The position numbers were made by a program, and so were the translations under genes. DNA of 64,000 bases from Pseudomonas berkeleyensis (GTDB lineage Bacteria > Pseudomonadota > Gammaproteobacteria > Pseudomonadales > Pseudomonadaceae): assembly GCF_014109765.1 (NCBI RefSeq), contig NZ_CP059139.1, forward strand, positions 3,352,001 through 3,416,000, written 5' to 3'. Position 1 is the first letter of the stretch. Each line of letters starts with the position of its first letter. This document shows, piece after piece, positions 11,983 to 20,681 of the stretch. The notes under the pieces are model-generated. The model did not search any database. It saw only the letters and a list, made by a program, of their open reading frames with translations, and had not been told where the DNA came from.

Positions 11983-12327
11983 CTAACGCATTGCTGACGC
12001 TTTCACCTCCTGCGTAACGCCCCAGCCATCCATCTTGCCGCCCAGCGGGACGACGATGGACTCCAGGTCATGTTCGAAGGCGCCAATACCGGCATGGGTG
12101 GCGTACATCACTTTGCTGATTTGCAGGTGCCAGATACCGTCCTCGCGGGCGGATATCTGGGCGTTGAGCGACTCGCCGCGAAAGTTTCTGGCCGCCATTC
12201 TGGCCCGTTCTTCGTCGGGAAAGATGGCGTAGAACTCGATCGGGTGAAACTGGGCGAAGTCGAATCCCCCTTCTTTCATCCGACGCAGCACCGACGTGCT
12301 GGAGTCTTCGTGGAAGGCTGTGCTCAT
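11983..12327 (-). CDS. rraB: RraB-like ribonuclease E inhibitor protein
   Basis: A 114-residue member of the RraB (regulator of ribonuclease activity B) domain family. The acidic/aromatic N-terminal part and the core LQISKVMYATHAGIGAFEHD followed by GGKMDGWG are family-like. In Escherichia coli RraB binds the C-terminal half of RNase E and alters its activity; the same role here is inferred. It is a single gene, and upstream of it about 270 bp to the next gene contain nothing I can assign. Confidence 0.75.
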   Translation of the reverse strand: MSTAFHEDSSTSVLRRMKEGGFDFAQFHPIEFYAIFPDEERARMAARNFRGESLNAQISAREDGIWHLQISKVMYATHAGIGAFEHDLESIVVPLGGKMDGWGVTQEVKASAMR

Positions 12328-12600
12328 AAACGACCCCCTCTCAGGCTATGGATGGATTAACCGCTTTCCCAATGCAACCGCCTTGTGGACGGTGTCGCGG
12401 CCCCAAGTGGCGCCGCCCCGAGAATCGAGCAGATGCTCGATGTGTCTACTGCAAGCGTATCGACGACTGCCCGACAGAACGCCGGACTGAAACCGTCTCC
12501 TCCAGAATAGTCGCTGAGCGAGAGATTCGCGTCGTGCAGAAAGCCTTTGTGACAAAACCGGCGACCAGCGGCAATTGGCCAGCCTGAGCCCCGCCTGAAC

Positions 12601-13362
12601 TCATGGGCGACTGAGCCAGCCCATCAGCAACCTGTTGATCCACCCCGGCGAGATCTGGCCCAGATTGAACAGCAACCCGAATTGCAGTCCCACTGGGCGA
12701 TGCACAGTGCTGGTGTGGGCCTGCTTCCAGACCGCTTCGGCGATCTGCTCGGCCTCCAGGCGCACGCCCAGGCGACGCATCACCGGCGGCCGCTGCGCCT
12801 GACTGCGAACCATCGGCGTGTCGACGAATGGCGGCATCAGGTCACCCACGCGGATGCCGTGTTCACGCCACTCCAGTTCCAGCGCCTCGGTCAGGCCGCG
12901 CACGGCGAACTTGCTGGCCGAGTAACTGGCGAGCTGTGGCACGCCATAGAGCCCCGAGGCCGAGCCCATGTTGATCACCCGCGCCTGCGGCGTGGCCTTG
13001 AGATAGGCAAAGGCCGCGTGACAGAGGTTGAGCACACCGAGCACATTGATCTGCACCAGACGCGTGTGCTGCTCCAGTTCGATATCGGCGAAGGCGCCGG
13101 TGCGCAGAATGCCCGCGCCATTGAACAGCAGGCGTAGCTGGCCGCCGCTCTGCGTGCAGAAGTCGGCCAGCGCGGCTTTCACCGCCGCGGCATCGACCAC
13201 ATCCAACTCGGCATGCCAGGCGCCGCCCAGCTCGGAGGCCAAAGCTGCCAGCGCCTTTTCATCGACATCGAGCAGCCCGACACGCCAACCGCGTGCGTGA
13301 AACAGTCGCGCGGTGGCGGCGCCAATGCCCGATGCAGCGCCGCTGATAAGGATGTTGTTCAT
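12601..13362 (-). CDS. Short-chain dehydrogenase/reductase, third gene of BVMO operon
   Basis: A 253-residue classical SDR: ISGAASGIGAATARLF binds NAD(P), NGAG is present as FNGAGI, and Ser-Tyr-Lys lie in NMGSASGLYGVPQLASYSASK. It would oxidise an alcohol or reduce a ketone. The ATG overlaps the preceding esterase stop (TGATG), implying translational coupling. As the last gene in monooxygenase-esterase-SDR order, it may process the alcohol released from an ester or supply the ketone; direction is not readable. Confidence 0.88.
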   Translation of the reverse strand: MNNILISGAASGIGAATARLFHARGWRVGLLDVDEKALAALASELGGAWHAELDVVDAAAVKAALADFCTQSGGQLRLLFNGAGILRTGAFADIELEQHTRLVQINVLGVLNLCHAAFAYLKATPQARVINMGSASGLYGVPQLASYSASKFAVRGLTEALELEWREHGIRVGDLMPPFVDTPMVRSQAQRPPVMRRLGVRLEAEQIAEAVWKQAHTSTVHRPVGLQFGLLFNLGQISPGWINRLLMGWLSRP

Positions 13363-14291
13363 CACACGCCCCGTTCACGGAGAAAGTCCACCACGCGGGC
13401 AATGGCGTAATCCGCCGCACGCAACATGCCGACGTGCGCCTGGAACACGTGCCACAGCCCCGGATAACGCTCCAGGCGCACGTTCACCCCAGCCGCCTTG
13501 GCGCGCTCGGCCAGACGCAGGCTATCGTTGAGCAGCAACTCGTCCTCGCCCACCTGAATCAGCGTCGGCGGCAGTTGGCTGAGGTCAGCGAACACAGGTG
13601 ACATGCCCGGGTCGTTGCGCGGCAGATCGGCCGGGCAATACAGATGGGCAGCCTGTTCGATCCAGCTGGGGTGGATCAGCGGATCGCCGGCGGGCGGCTC
13701 GTGCATCTGCTCGCCAGTGAAATCGGTGGCCGGCGAGAAGCACACCAGCGCGGCAGGCGCCGGCAGGCCGAGTTCGATGATGCGCAAGCAACCGACCAGG
13801 CTCAGGTTGCCGCCGGCCGAATCGCCACCAATGGCGATCTGCTGCGGTCGATAGCCTGCTTCCAGCAGGGCCTCGTAAGCCGCCACCACGTCATCGCGCG
13901 CCGCCGGATAGGGATGCTCCGGCGCCAGTCGGTAATCCAGCGCACAGACCTCCAGGGCACCACGCTTGGCCAGGCTGGCGCAGATGCCCCGGTGCGTATC
14001 CGGCCCGCCGATCATGAAGGCGCCACCATGCAGATAGAGCAGCACGCTGCCGTTGCTGGCAGGCGGTCGATGCCATTCGCAGGGGCGTCCGGCCAAGGTC
14101 GCAGCACTGCGGCTGACCCCGCGCGGCGTCAGGGTGATGGTGGTGAGTGCACGCAGTACTCGACGCTGCCCGGCCACCGGCATCGGTGGCCGCACCAGAC
14201 CGCGGAAGAACAGGCGCAGAAAGCCGCGCAACAGGCCGCGCAGCAGCATCTGCTCGGCAGCGGGGGCTTTGAAATCAGCGGACGCAGTCAT
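13362..14291 (-). CDS. Alpha/beta hydrolase, HSL-type esterase
   Basis: A 309-residue esterase of the hormone-sensitive-lipase family. The oxyanion-hole motif HGGAFMIGG and nucleophile elbow GGDSAGGNL are clear; the acid and His should be in GEDELLLND and GLWHVFQAH. Its start lies 17 nt inside the end of the monooxygenase gene and its stop overlaps the SDR start, so all three are coupled. The logical role is to hydrolyse the ester made by the Baeyer-Villiger enzyme. Confidence 0.9.
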   Translation of the reverse strand: MTASADFKAPAAEQMLLRGLLRGFLRLFFRGLVRPPMPVAGQRRVLRALTTITLTPRGVSRSAATLAGRPCEWHRPPASNGSVLLYLHGGAFMIGGPDTHRGICASLAKRGALEVCALDYRLAPEHPYPAARDDVVAAYEALLEAGYRPQQIAIGGDSAGGNLSLVGCLRIIELGLPAPAALVCFSPATDFTGEQMHEPPAGDPLIHPSWIEQAAHLYCPADLPRNDPGMSPVFADLSQLPPTLIQVGEDELLLNDSLRLAERAKAAGVNVRLERYPGLWHVFQAHVGMLRAADYAIARVVDFLRERGV

Positions 14292-15750
14292 AGTCGGCAA
14301 GCTCCGGAGAACGGGTCATGAGACGATAGGTGAAGGTGAAACCCGGCCAGTTGTTGGTGTTCTTGCCGGTAGCGGTCTTGTACCAGCTGTCGCAGCCCTG
14401 TTCCCATATCGTTCGATGAGTCGCCTGTTGCAGCTCGGCGTTGTAGTGACGCTGCACCGTCGGCCGCAGGTCGAGGTAACGCAGTCCCTGTTCGCGTAGC
14501 GCCTGGAGACAGCCCAACACATAGGCGTACTGGCTCTCCAGCATATAAAGAATGGAGTTGTGGCCGAGGTTGGTGTTCGGCCCGTAGAGCAGGAACAGGT
14601 TGGGAAAGCCGCTGACGCTGATGCCCTTGTAGGCTTCAGCACCCTCCTTCCAAGCCTGGTTCAGATCCAGTCCGTCGAGGCCACGAATGCGCATCGGCGC
14701 GAGGAAATCGGTAGCGGTGAAACCGGTGCCGTAGATCAGCACGTCGCAGGGATGCTCGCGGCCATCGGCCGTCACCAACGAATGTTCACGCACTTCGCGA
14801 ATCGACGCGTCGACGACCTCGACATTGGCCTGCGCCAGCGCCGGGAAGTAATCGTTGCTGATCAGGATGCGCTTGCAGCCCATGGGATAGTCCGGCTGCA
14901 ATTGCGCACGCTTGCCGGCATCGGGCATCTGCCGCTGCAAATGGCGGGTGAAACTGTGACGAAACAGACGCATCAGCCAGGGAAAGCGGATGAAGGCCAA
15001 GGCTCGGCCCTCGTGATGCAGATATTGCAGAAGGCGATCAGCGCGCTGCCACAACGGCAAATAACGTTTCAGGGTTACTTCCCAGGGGCGGTAGGTGCGA
15101 TCCGGCTTGGCCAGCACATAGGCGGCCGAACGCTGAAACAGGCTCAGGCTGGCGACCTTGGGTTGGATCTGCGGCACGAACTGGATCGCTGAAGCGCCGG
15201 TGCCAATCACCGCTACGCGCTTGCCGGTCAGATCGACGTCATGCCGCCAGCGTGCCGAGTGAAAGGCCTCGCCACGGAAATGCTCCAGACCGGGCAGCTT
15301 CGGGTAGGCCGGCCGATTGAGCTGGCCGCAGGCACTGACCAGCGCCTGCGCCTCGATCACCTCACCACCCACCAGCTCGACGCGCCAGATACCGCGTACG
15401 GCATCGAATTCGGCACCAAGCACTTCGCTGTTCAGGCGTATGTGCTGGCGCAGCCGGTGCTTCTCCACGCATTGCAGGATATAGGCATGGATTTCCGCCT
15501 GCGGCGCGAACTTGCGCGACCAGTCGTGTTTGGGCTCGAAGGAGAAGGAATACAGGTGCGAAGGCACGTCGCAGGCGGCGCCCGGATAACTGTTGTCGCG
15601 CCAGGTGCCGCCGACCTCACCGGCCTTCTCCAGGAGCAGGAAGTCCTCTTCACCGGCCTTGCGCAACTGCATGGCCAGGCCCAGACCGGCAAAACCGCTG
15701 CCGATGATCAACACGCGCCAGGGCGCGTTCGTACGGGGGTTGTTGTTCAT
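14275..15750 (-). CDS. Flavin-containing Baeyer-Villiger-type monooxygenase
   Basis: A 491-residue class B flavoprotein monooxygenase. The FAD Rossmann motif is IGSGFAGLGLAMQL, the NADPH motif is VIGTGASAIQFVPQI, and between them lies FRGEAFHSARW, which fits the FxGxxxHxxxW fingerprint of Baeyer-Villiger enzymes. Such enzymes insert oxygen next to a ketone to make an ester or lactone. GGAG precedes the ATG at 15750. It heads an operon with an esterase and an SDR and is divergent from an AraC regulator. Substrate unknown. Confidence 0.9.
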   Translation of the reverse strand: MNNNPRTNAPWRVLIIGSGFAGLGLAMQLRKAGEEDFLLLEKAGEVGGTWRDNSYPGAACDVPSHLYSFSFEPKHDWSRKFAPQAEIHAYILQCVEKHRLRQHIRLNSEVLGAEFDAVRGIWRVELVGGEVIEAQALVSACGQLNRPAYPKLPGLEHFRGEAFHSARWRHDVDLTGKRVAVIGTGASAIQFVPQIQPKVASLSLFQRSAAYVLAKPDRTYRPWEVTLKRYLPLWQRADRLLQYLHHEGRALAFIRFPWLMRLFRHSFTRHLQRQMPDAGKRAQLQPDYPMGCKRILISNDYFPALAQANVEVVDASIREVREHSLVTADGREHPCDVLIYGTGFTATDFLAPMRIRGLDGLDLNQAWKEGAEAYKGISVSGFPNLFLLYGPNTNLGHNSILYMLESQYAYVLGCLQALREQGLRYLDLRPTVQRHYNAELQQATHRTIWEQGCDSWYKTATGKNTNNWPGFTFTYRLMTRSPELADYDCVR

Positions 15751-15854
15751 TGTGGTCTCCCCGACCCGTGTGTGGCGATGAGCAGATGCTACTTGCCTCG
15801 CCACGCCCGAGTTATGGCATAGTCGGCCAGGATATTGTGATTTTCGGACAATCT
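15751..15854. promoter_or_regulatory. Divergent promoter region, monooxygenase operon / araC-type gene
   Basis: This 104-bp gap holds both start regions. An imperfect inverted ATTGT-N9-ACAAT is visible near 15834-15852, next to the regulator start, and could be part of an operator. No convincing -35/-10 pair was assigned. Confidence 0.4.
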
Positions 15855-16874
15855 ATGTCAGCCCCCTGGCCCGCACGACGCAGCATCATCAGCATCCAGT
15901 TGCTCACCCAGCTTGGGCTCGACCTGGGCCTGAGCCTGGACAGATGCCTGCATGGAACCGGGCTCAGCCCCCTGCAACTGGCCAGCCTCAATGGCGAAAT
16001 CGATGCCGAGCGTGAACTGAACCTGATCGCCAACCTGATCGAGGCGCTGCCCACAGTCAGCGACCTTGGCCTGCAGGCCGGTCGGCGCTACCACCTGACC
16101 ACTTACGGTGCCTGGGGTTACGCCATTCTCAGCAGCGCCACGGTGCGCCAGGCTGCCGAGCTGGGCCTGCGCTATCACGGTCTGACCTACGCCTTCACCC
16201 GCATCAGCCTGAGCGTGGCTGACGATATCGTCAGCCTAAATTTCGACGACAGCGCCCTCCCCCCGGCGCTGCATGACTTCATCGTGCAGCGCGACATGCT
16301 CGGCGCCCTGGTGGTTGTGCGCGAACTGCTAGGCAGCGCGCTGCCATTGCTCGCGCTGGAGCTGCGCCAGCCAGCACCGGCTGACGTCTCGCCCTTTATC
16401 GCAGCCTTCGGGCAGATACCGCGCTTTGGCGCTGCGCACAATCGCCTGGGTTTTACCGCCGACCTGCTGGACAACCCACTGCCACGGGCCAACCCGCAAC
16501 TGGTCAATGCCTGCGAGCAGCAATGCCAGGCATTGCTGGCACGCCATCAATGGCACCAGGGTGTGGCCGGACGCGTGCGTCAGTTGCTGCTGCAATCGCC
16601 GGGGCAGCTCGCCGATATGGAGCAGGTCGCAGAACGTCTACACCTGAGCAGCCGTACCCTACGCCGACGCCTGATCGAAGAAGGCACCAGCTTCCGCGCT
16701 CTGCAGGACGAAGTGCGCCAGGCACTGGCCGAAGAGCTGCTGGCCGCCGGCGGCCTGAGTCTGGAGGAAATCGCCGAGCGCCTGGGTTATGGCGAGCTGT
16801 CGAACTTCATCCACGCCTTCAAGCGCTGGAAAGGCATCACGCCAGGGCGTTATCAACGGGAGGCGATTGTGTAA
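15855..16874 (+). CDS. AraC family transcriptional regulator
   Basis: A 339-residue regulator with an N-terminal arabinose-binding-like sensor domain of the type seen in OruR/ArgR-like pseudomonad AraC proteins, and a C-terminal double HTH. The C-terminal part shows QVAERLHLSSRTLRRRLIEEG for the first HTH and EEIAERLGYGELSNFIHAFKRW for the second. It is divergent from the monooxygenase-esterase-SDR operon, so it is the obvious activator candidate. ATG at 15855 gives the MSAPWPARRS start. Confidence 0.9.
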   Translation: MSAPWPARRSIISIQLLTQLGLDLGLSLDRCLHGTGLSPLQLASLNGEIDAERELNLIANLIEALPTVSDLGLQAGRRYHLTTYGAWGYAILSSATVRQAAELGLRYHGLTYAFTRISLSVADDIVSLNFDDSALPPALHDFIVQRDMLGALVVVRELLGSALPLLALELRQPAPADVSPFIAAFGQIPRFGAAHNRLGFTADLLDNPLPRANPQLVNACEQQCQALLARHQWHQGVAGRVRQLLLQSPGQLADMEQVAERLHLSSRTLRRRLIEEGTSFRALQDEVRQALAEELLAAGGLSLEEIAERLGYGELSNFIHAFKRWKGITPGRYQREAIV

Positions 16875-16952
16875 CCGCACGTGCTGGTGGACTGTTCGCT
16901 GGCACTACGAGTGGTCGGCATTCCGATCCCCCCTACTAACTGTAGAGTCCCT

Positions 16953-17029
16953 GGTGCGCGCGGCGCACCCTACTTAAAGCCCATGCGCCTGGTCGATACG
17001 CGCGTCATGTAGGGTGCCCATACGCACCG
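16953..17029. repeat. REP pair of the GGTGCGC/GTAGGGTGCGCC class
   Basis: GGTGCGCGCGGCGCACCCTAC (16953-16973) faces GTAGGGTGCCCATACGCACC (17009-17028). The two units are in opposite orientation between the araC-type gene and alkA, forming a BIME-like pair. Confidence 0.7.
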
Positions 17030-17114
17030 CCCCCCACACAAAGGCAAGGTCTGCCGCAGTTTGAAAGTCATCTTCACGCTGACAACACCCGAACGCCGCG
17101 CTAGGGTGCGAGCC

Positions 17115-17993
17115 ATGAACATCATCACGCTGCTTCTGCCCTACCAACCGCCCTGGGACTGGCAACAGTTCCATAGCCACTTTGCCTTGCGTGCGATTCC
17201 TGGGCTGGAGTCACTGAGCACGGACAGCTACAGCCGCGGCTTCAACATCGACGGCACTCCCGGCTGGTTTCGAGTTGCCCCGCTGCCGGGGCAGAACGCG
17301 CTGGAGCTGCGCTGTCGTCTGACCTCGCCAGCGCATCTTGATCAACTCGAACAACGCGTACGGCGCATGTTCGATCTCGACAGCGAGCCCGAAGCGATTG
17401 CCCTTCATCTGGGCGCTGATGAGCTGCTCGCGCCCCTGCTGCTGAGCAACCCCGGCCTGCGCCTGCCGGTGGCCTTCGATCCGTTCGAGCAAGCCGTGCG
17501 CGCCATCGTCGGCCAGCAGGTCACGGTCAAGGCTGCGGTCACCATCGTCGGGCGCTTGGTGCAGCGTGTCGGCACCTTGATCGAAACGCCGGAAACGGTG
17601 GGTATCAGTCATCTGTTTCCCTCGCCGCAAGCACTTGCCGAAGCGGATCTGGCAGGTATCGGCATGCCCGGCAAACGCGTGCAGTGCCTGCAGCATTTCG
17701 CTGCACGTATCGCCGACGGCAGTCTGAAGCTTGATCTGCAAGAAGGCAGCGCGGCACTGATCGAACGATTGTGCGCCCTGCCCGGTATCGGCCCATGGAC
17801 AGCGGAGTACATCGCCCTGCGCGCGTTCGGTGAGGCCGACGCGTTTCCGGCCAGCGACCTGGGTCTACTCAAGGCACCAGTGTGGGGAACGGAAGGCATC
17901 GATGCACGTCGCCTCAAGGCTCGCGCCGAAGCCTGGCGCCCCTGGCGGGCCTATGCGGCCGCACACCTGTGGCATAACTATTCGGGAGGCTGA
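17115..17993 (+). CDS. alkA: DNA-3-methyladenine glycosylase II
   Basis: A 292-residue AlkA-type glycosylase without an N-terminal Ada domain. The helix-hairpin-helix and Gly/Pro-Asp loop are in LPGIGPWTAEYIALRAFGE followed by DAFPASDLGLL, which carries the catalytic Asp; AIVGQQVTVKAA is the conserved interdomain helix. It removes alkylated purines from DNA. The ATG at 17115 is chosen over one 18 codons upstream because the protein then begins with the domain strand. An alkylguanine methyltransferase follows 5 bp later, forming a DNA alkylation repair pair. Confidence 0.92.
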   Translation: MNIITLLLPYQPPWDWQQFHSHFALRAIPGLESLSTDSYSRGFNIDGTPGWFRVAPLPGQNALELRCRLTSPAHLDQLEQRVRRMFDLDSEPEAIALHLGADELLAPLLLSNPGLRLPVAFDPFEQAVRAIVGQQVTVKAAVTIVGRLVQRVGTLIETPETVGISHLFPSPQALAEADLAGIGMPGKRVQCLQHFAARIADGSLKLDLQEGSAALIERLCALPGIGPWTAEYIALRAFGEADAFPASDLGLLKAPVWGTEGIDARRLKARAEAWRPWRAYAAAHLWHNYSGG

Positions 17994-17998
17994 ACACC

Positions 17999-18496
17999 AT
18001 GCACTACCGCTACCACGACAGTCCCATCGGCCCACTGTTTCTGGCGGCCGACGAAAGCGGCCTGCAACTGCTGTTGATGGAGCTGGACAGCCGCCCCTGG
18101 CGTATCGAGGAAGACTGGCAGCCCGCCGGCCGCGAACTGGATGCCGTGTGCAGCCAGCTCGATGAATACTTTGCCGGTAAGCGCCGCCAGTTCGAGCTGC
18201 GCCTGGCGCCAAAGGGCACGGCATTCCAGCAATCGGTCTGGCAGGCGCTGCAAGCCATTCCCTATGGCCGCACCTGCAGCTACTCGGAGCTGGCCAATGT
18301 CATCGGCCGGCCGCAAGCCGTACGCGCGGTGGGAACGGCCAATGGCGCCAATCCGATCTCCATCATCGTGCCCTGCCATCGTGTGATAGGCCGCGACGGC
18401 AGCCTCACCGGTTACGCTGGTGGTCTGCCGCGCAAGCAGCAATTACTGGAGCTCGAGGGTGTGTTGCAGCCAACGCAGGTGCAGTTGGCACTATGA
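17999..18496 (+). CDS. ogt: Methylated-DNA--[protein]-cysteine S-methyltransferase
   Basis: A 165-residue suicide repair protein. The acceptor Cys is in the motif IIVPCHRVIGRDGSLTGYAGG, preceded by the HTH recognition region YSELANVIGRPQAVRAVGTANGANP in the usual spacing. It directly reverses O6-methylguanine and O4-methylthymine. GGGAGG lies just before the ATG, within the end of alkA, indicating cotranscription of the two repair genes. Confidence 0.93.
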   Translation: MHYRYHDSPIGPLFLAADESGLQLLLMELDSRPWRIEEDWQPAGRELDAVCSQLDEYFAGKRRQFELRLAPKGTAFQQSVWQALQAIPYGRTCSYSELANVIGRPQAVRAVGTANGANPISIIVPCHRVIGRDGSLTGYAGGLPRKQQLLELEGVLQPTQVQLAL

Positions 18497-18520
18497 GCGA
18501 GGCGCGCCCCGGATGTCAGA

Positions 18521-18670
18521 ACCTGTTCACGATCTGCTGCGCGTCGGCCATGCTGCGTTGAAACCACGCTCAAAATGCTCATTTACAACGCGTAAAGTCG
18601 AACGCGACTCCGAGCGTTTTTCGCCTGGTTTCGCCTTGCCTGGCTCTAGCTCGCGAGATCGTGAGCAGAT
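18521..18670. repeat. 150-bp palindromic intergenic element, copy A
   Basis: Termini ACCTGTTCACGATCT (18521-18535) and AGATCGTGAGCAGAT (18656-18670) are inverted copies with two mismatches. Bases 18629-18657 match exactly, in reverse complement, 29 bases of the element at 31238-31395, and 18535-18564 match that element with one mismatch. It contains no gene. Confidence 0.7.
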
Positions 18671-18701
18671 TCTCAGGGCGCACCGGCAAAGGCGGCTTCG
18701 G

Positions 18702-18893
18702 TCAGATCCTGACGTTGCCGCGCGGCCCCATCAACGCCCAGATGATCAGGCCGATCACCGGCAGCAGCACGATCAGCAGAATCCAGAGAATCTTGATACC
18801 GGTCTCGGCGTTGCTCTTTACCACGTTGATGATTGCCCAGATGTCCAGGGCAAGGATGATCAGGCCGACCAGGCCATTGAGGGTGGAACCCAT
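18702..18893 (-). CDS. Small membrane protein with PLDc_N domain
   Basis: A 63-residue protein with two hydrophobic helices (about 7-25 and 34-54) and the phospholipase D-nuclease N-terminal-like pattern ending in LIIWALMGPRG. Stand-alone PLDc_N proteins are common small inner-membrane proteins of unknown role. AGGAG lies about 8 nt before the ATG at 18893. Confidence 0.8.
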   Translation of the reverse strand: MGSTLNGLVGLIILALDIWAIINVVKSNAETGIKILWILLIVLLPVIGLIIWALMGPRGNVRI

Positions 18894-18960
18894 GATGACA
18901 CTCCTGTGAGAAGGGTTGCCCTCTTAGGATAGTCGCCGGCGGGTATGGGTTCCCTTCACA

Positions 18961-19500
18961 TCAATCGTCCAGTCGTGGGAAACGACTGGCGATATCGTCA
19001 TCGGTACGCACGGGGGATTCGTCACTGGCACTCAGGCGCACCACCAATGCATGCGGCTCCTCCCCCAGATCGAACCAGTACCGCGTGCCGGCTGGTAGCG
19101 ACAGCAGATCGCCCTTCTCGCCGTGCAGCACGTAGACGTGATCGTCGAGGTGCAGGCTGAGCTGGGCGAAACCACCGACGAACAACCAGGCACTGGCGGC
19201 CGCCTGTACCTGCTCGTCCAGGTGGCGTGCGCGCAACTCCAGCTTCTGCGGGTGATTGCGCTGCAAATTGAACAGCTCCTGCTGCACATGGCCTTCCTCG
19301 CCCATCAGCGCCTGCAGCCAGAGGCCATAGGCCGCCTCGAATTCAGCCTGTTCGCAGCCGGGGCGCATGGCCTGCGGTAACTCGACCTGGCGATAGTCGA
19401 TACCCGCCGCGGCCAGGGTGCTGGCGATGTCATCGGCGTGGTTCAGCACCTTGTTCGGCAGTTCCGGAGAGGTATGCAGATAAACGGCGAGGCTGCTCAT
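18961..19500 (-). CDS. Acireductone dioxygenase-like cupin lacking the metal ligands
   Basis: A 179-residue protein that aligns end to end with MtnD: MSSLAVYLHTSPELP at the start, LDEQVQAAASAW in the metal region, GTRYWFDLG, and ending DDIASRFPRLDD. Genuine MtnD enzymes bind Fe/Ni through His-x-His-x3-Glu plus a distal His. Here those positions read Gln97, Gln99, Ser103 and Tyr141, so all four ligands are lost. It therefore cannot use the known mechanism. The frame is intact and has a good start 17 bp after the MFS gene stop. It looks like a neofunctionalised or decaying relic of a methionine salvage locus. Confidence 0.8.
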   Translation of the reverse strand: MSSLAVYLHTSPELPNKVLNHADDIASTLAAAGIDYRQVELPQAMRPGCEQAEFEAAYGLWLQALMGEEGHVQQELFNLQRNHPQKLELRARHLDEQVQAAASAWLFVGGFAQLSLHLDDHVYVLHGEKGDLLSLPAGTRYWFDLGEEPHALVVRLSASDESPVRTDDDIASRFPRLDD

Positions 19501-19516
19501 GAAGGGTTCACTCGAT

Positions 19517-20668
19517 TCAGGGCCGCTCGGGCGGCAGACGGGTGGCAATGATGAAGGCGGCGAGCAAGGCTACCAGACTGGCGATGGCAAACGTCCAGGC
19601 CGGGCCCAGACTCTTCCAGCTATAACCGGCATAGAGCGCGCCCAATGCACCGCCGATCCCGGCCAGGCTGACATACAGCGCCTGAGCCTGGCCTTGCTGG
19701 TGGTCGGCGAAACTGCGCTGCACGAAGTGGATGCAGGCGGCATGGAAAGCGCCAAAGGTGGCGGCGTGCATGCACTGCGCCAACAGCAGCACCGGTAGGT
19801 ACTGAGGCAGATTGCCCAGCAGCAGCCAGCGCACGGCGGTGATCAGGAAGCTGGCCAGCAACACCGCGCGCAGCGAGTAACGCTGCAGCAGCCGCGCCAT
19901 GACCAGGAACAGCAGAATCTCCGCCACCACGCCCAGCGCCCAGAACAGGCCGATGGCGCCGCGGCTGTAGCCGACGCCCTCCAGGTGCAGGGTCAGGAAG
20001 GTGTAGTACGGGCCGTTGCTCAACTGCATCAACCCGACGCTGATGTAGAACGCGAGGATGCCGGGGCGGCGCAATTGGCGCAGAAACCCCTCCGGCTCCA
20101 ACGTGTTCGGGCGCAGCACAGACTGCGCATTGGGCACCCAGAAACTGCTGACCACGATGCCGGCCATGATCACCAGCAGCGCTGCCGGATACGCGTCCAG
20201 GCTCAGCCATTCGAACAGCAGGCCGAGGCCGACCACGGCGACGATGAAACCGATGCTGCCCCACAGGCGGATCTGGCTGTAGCGCGCCGCCTGCTCGCGC
20301 AGATGGGCCAGGGTGATGACCTCGAACTGCGGCAGCACCGCATGCCAGAAGAAGGCGTGAGTGGCCATGATCAGTGCCAGCCAGGCGTAGCTCTGGCTGA
20401 AGAAGATGCCGGCGAAGCAAACCAGGGTGCACAACGCGCCGAAGCGCACGATCAACAGGCGCTGACCGGTGTGGTCACCCAGCCAGCCCCACAGGTTCGG
20501 TGCCAGGCAGCGCATCAGCATGGGAATGGCGATCAGCTCGCCGATCCGCGCCGGGGAAAAACCCAAATGGTCGAAGTACAGCGCCAGGAATGGCGCCGTG
20601 CCCCCGAGCAGAGCGAAGTAGAAGAAGTAGAAGCCGGACAGTCGCCAGTACGGCAGGGCCGCGCTCAT
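19517..20668 (-). CDS. MFS transporter, HcaT/3-phenylpropionate-permease-like
   Basis: A 383-residue 12-helix major facilitator. Early motifs GGTAPFLALYFDHLGFSPARIG and NLWGWLGDHTGQR are typical of the HcaT/nucleoside-symporter-like group. In pseudomonads the equivalent gene sits next to methionine-salvage genes and aroC; substrate is unknown. The ATG at 20668 lies 13 bp after the aroC stop and the gene ends 16 bp before the acireductone dioxygenase-like gene, so aroC-MFS-cupin look like one transcript. Confidence 0.85.
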   Translation of the reverse strand: MSAALPYWRLSGFYFFYFALLGGTAPFLALYFDHLGFSPARIGELIAIPMLMRCLAPNLWGWLGDHTGQRLLIVRFGALCTLVCFAGIFFSQSYAWLALIMATHAFFWHAVLPQFEVITLAHLREQAARYSQIRLWGSIGFIVAVVGLGLLFEWLSLDAYPAALLVIMAGIVVSSFWVPNAQSVLRPNTLEPEGFLRQLRRPGILAFYISVGLMQLSNGPYYTFLTLHLEGVGYSRGAIGLFWALGVVAEILLFLVMARLLQRYSLRAVLLASFLITAVRWLLLGNLPQYLPVLLLAQCMHAATFGAFHAACIHFVQRSFADHQQGQAQALYVSLAGIGGALGALYAGYSWKSLGPAWTFAIASLVALLAAFIIATRLPPERP

Positions 20669-20681
20669 GCCGCCGCCCAGA

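Noticed and set aside
12348..12587. A 79-codon frame with CxxC pairs resembling a zinc ribbon
   Set aside because: No ribosome site, no conserved spacing and a Pro/Arg-rich composition typical of random GC-rich DNA. The 12328-12600 gap is left unassigned.
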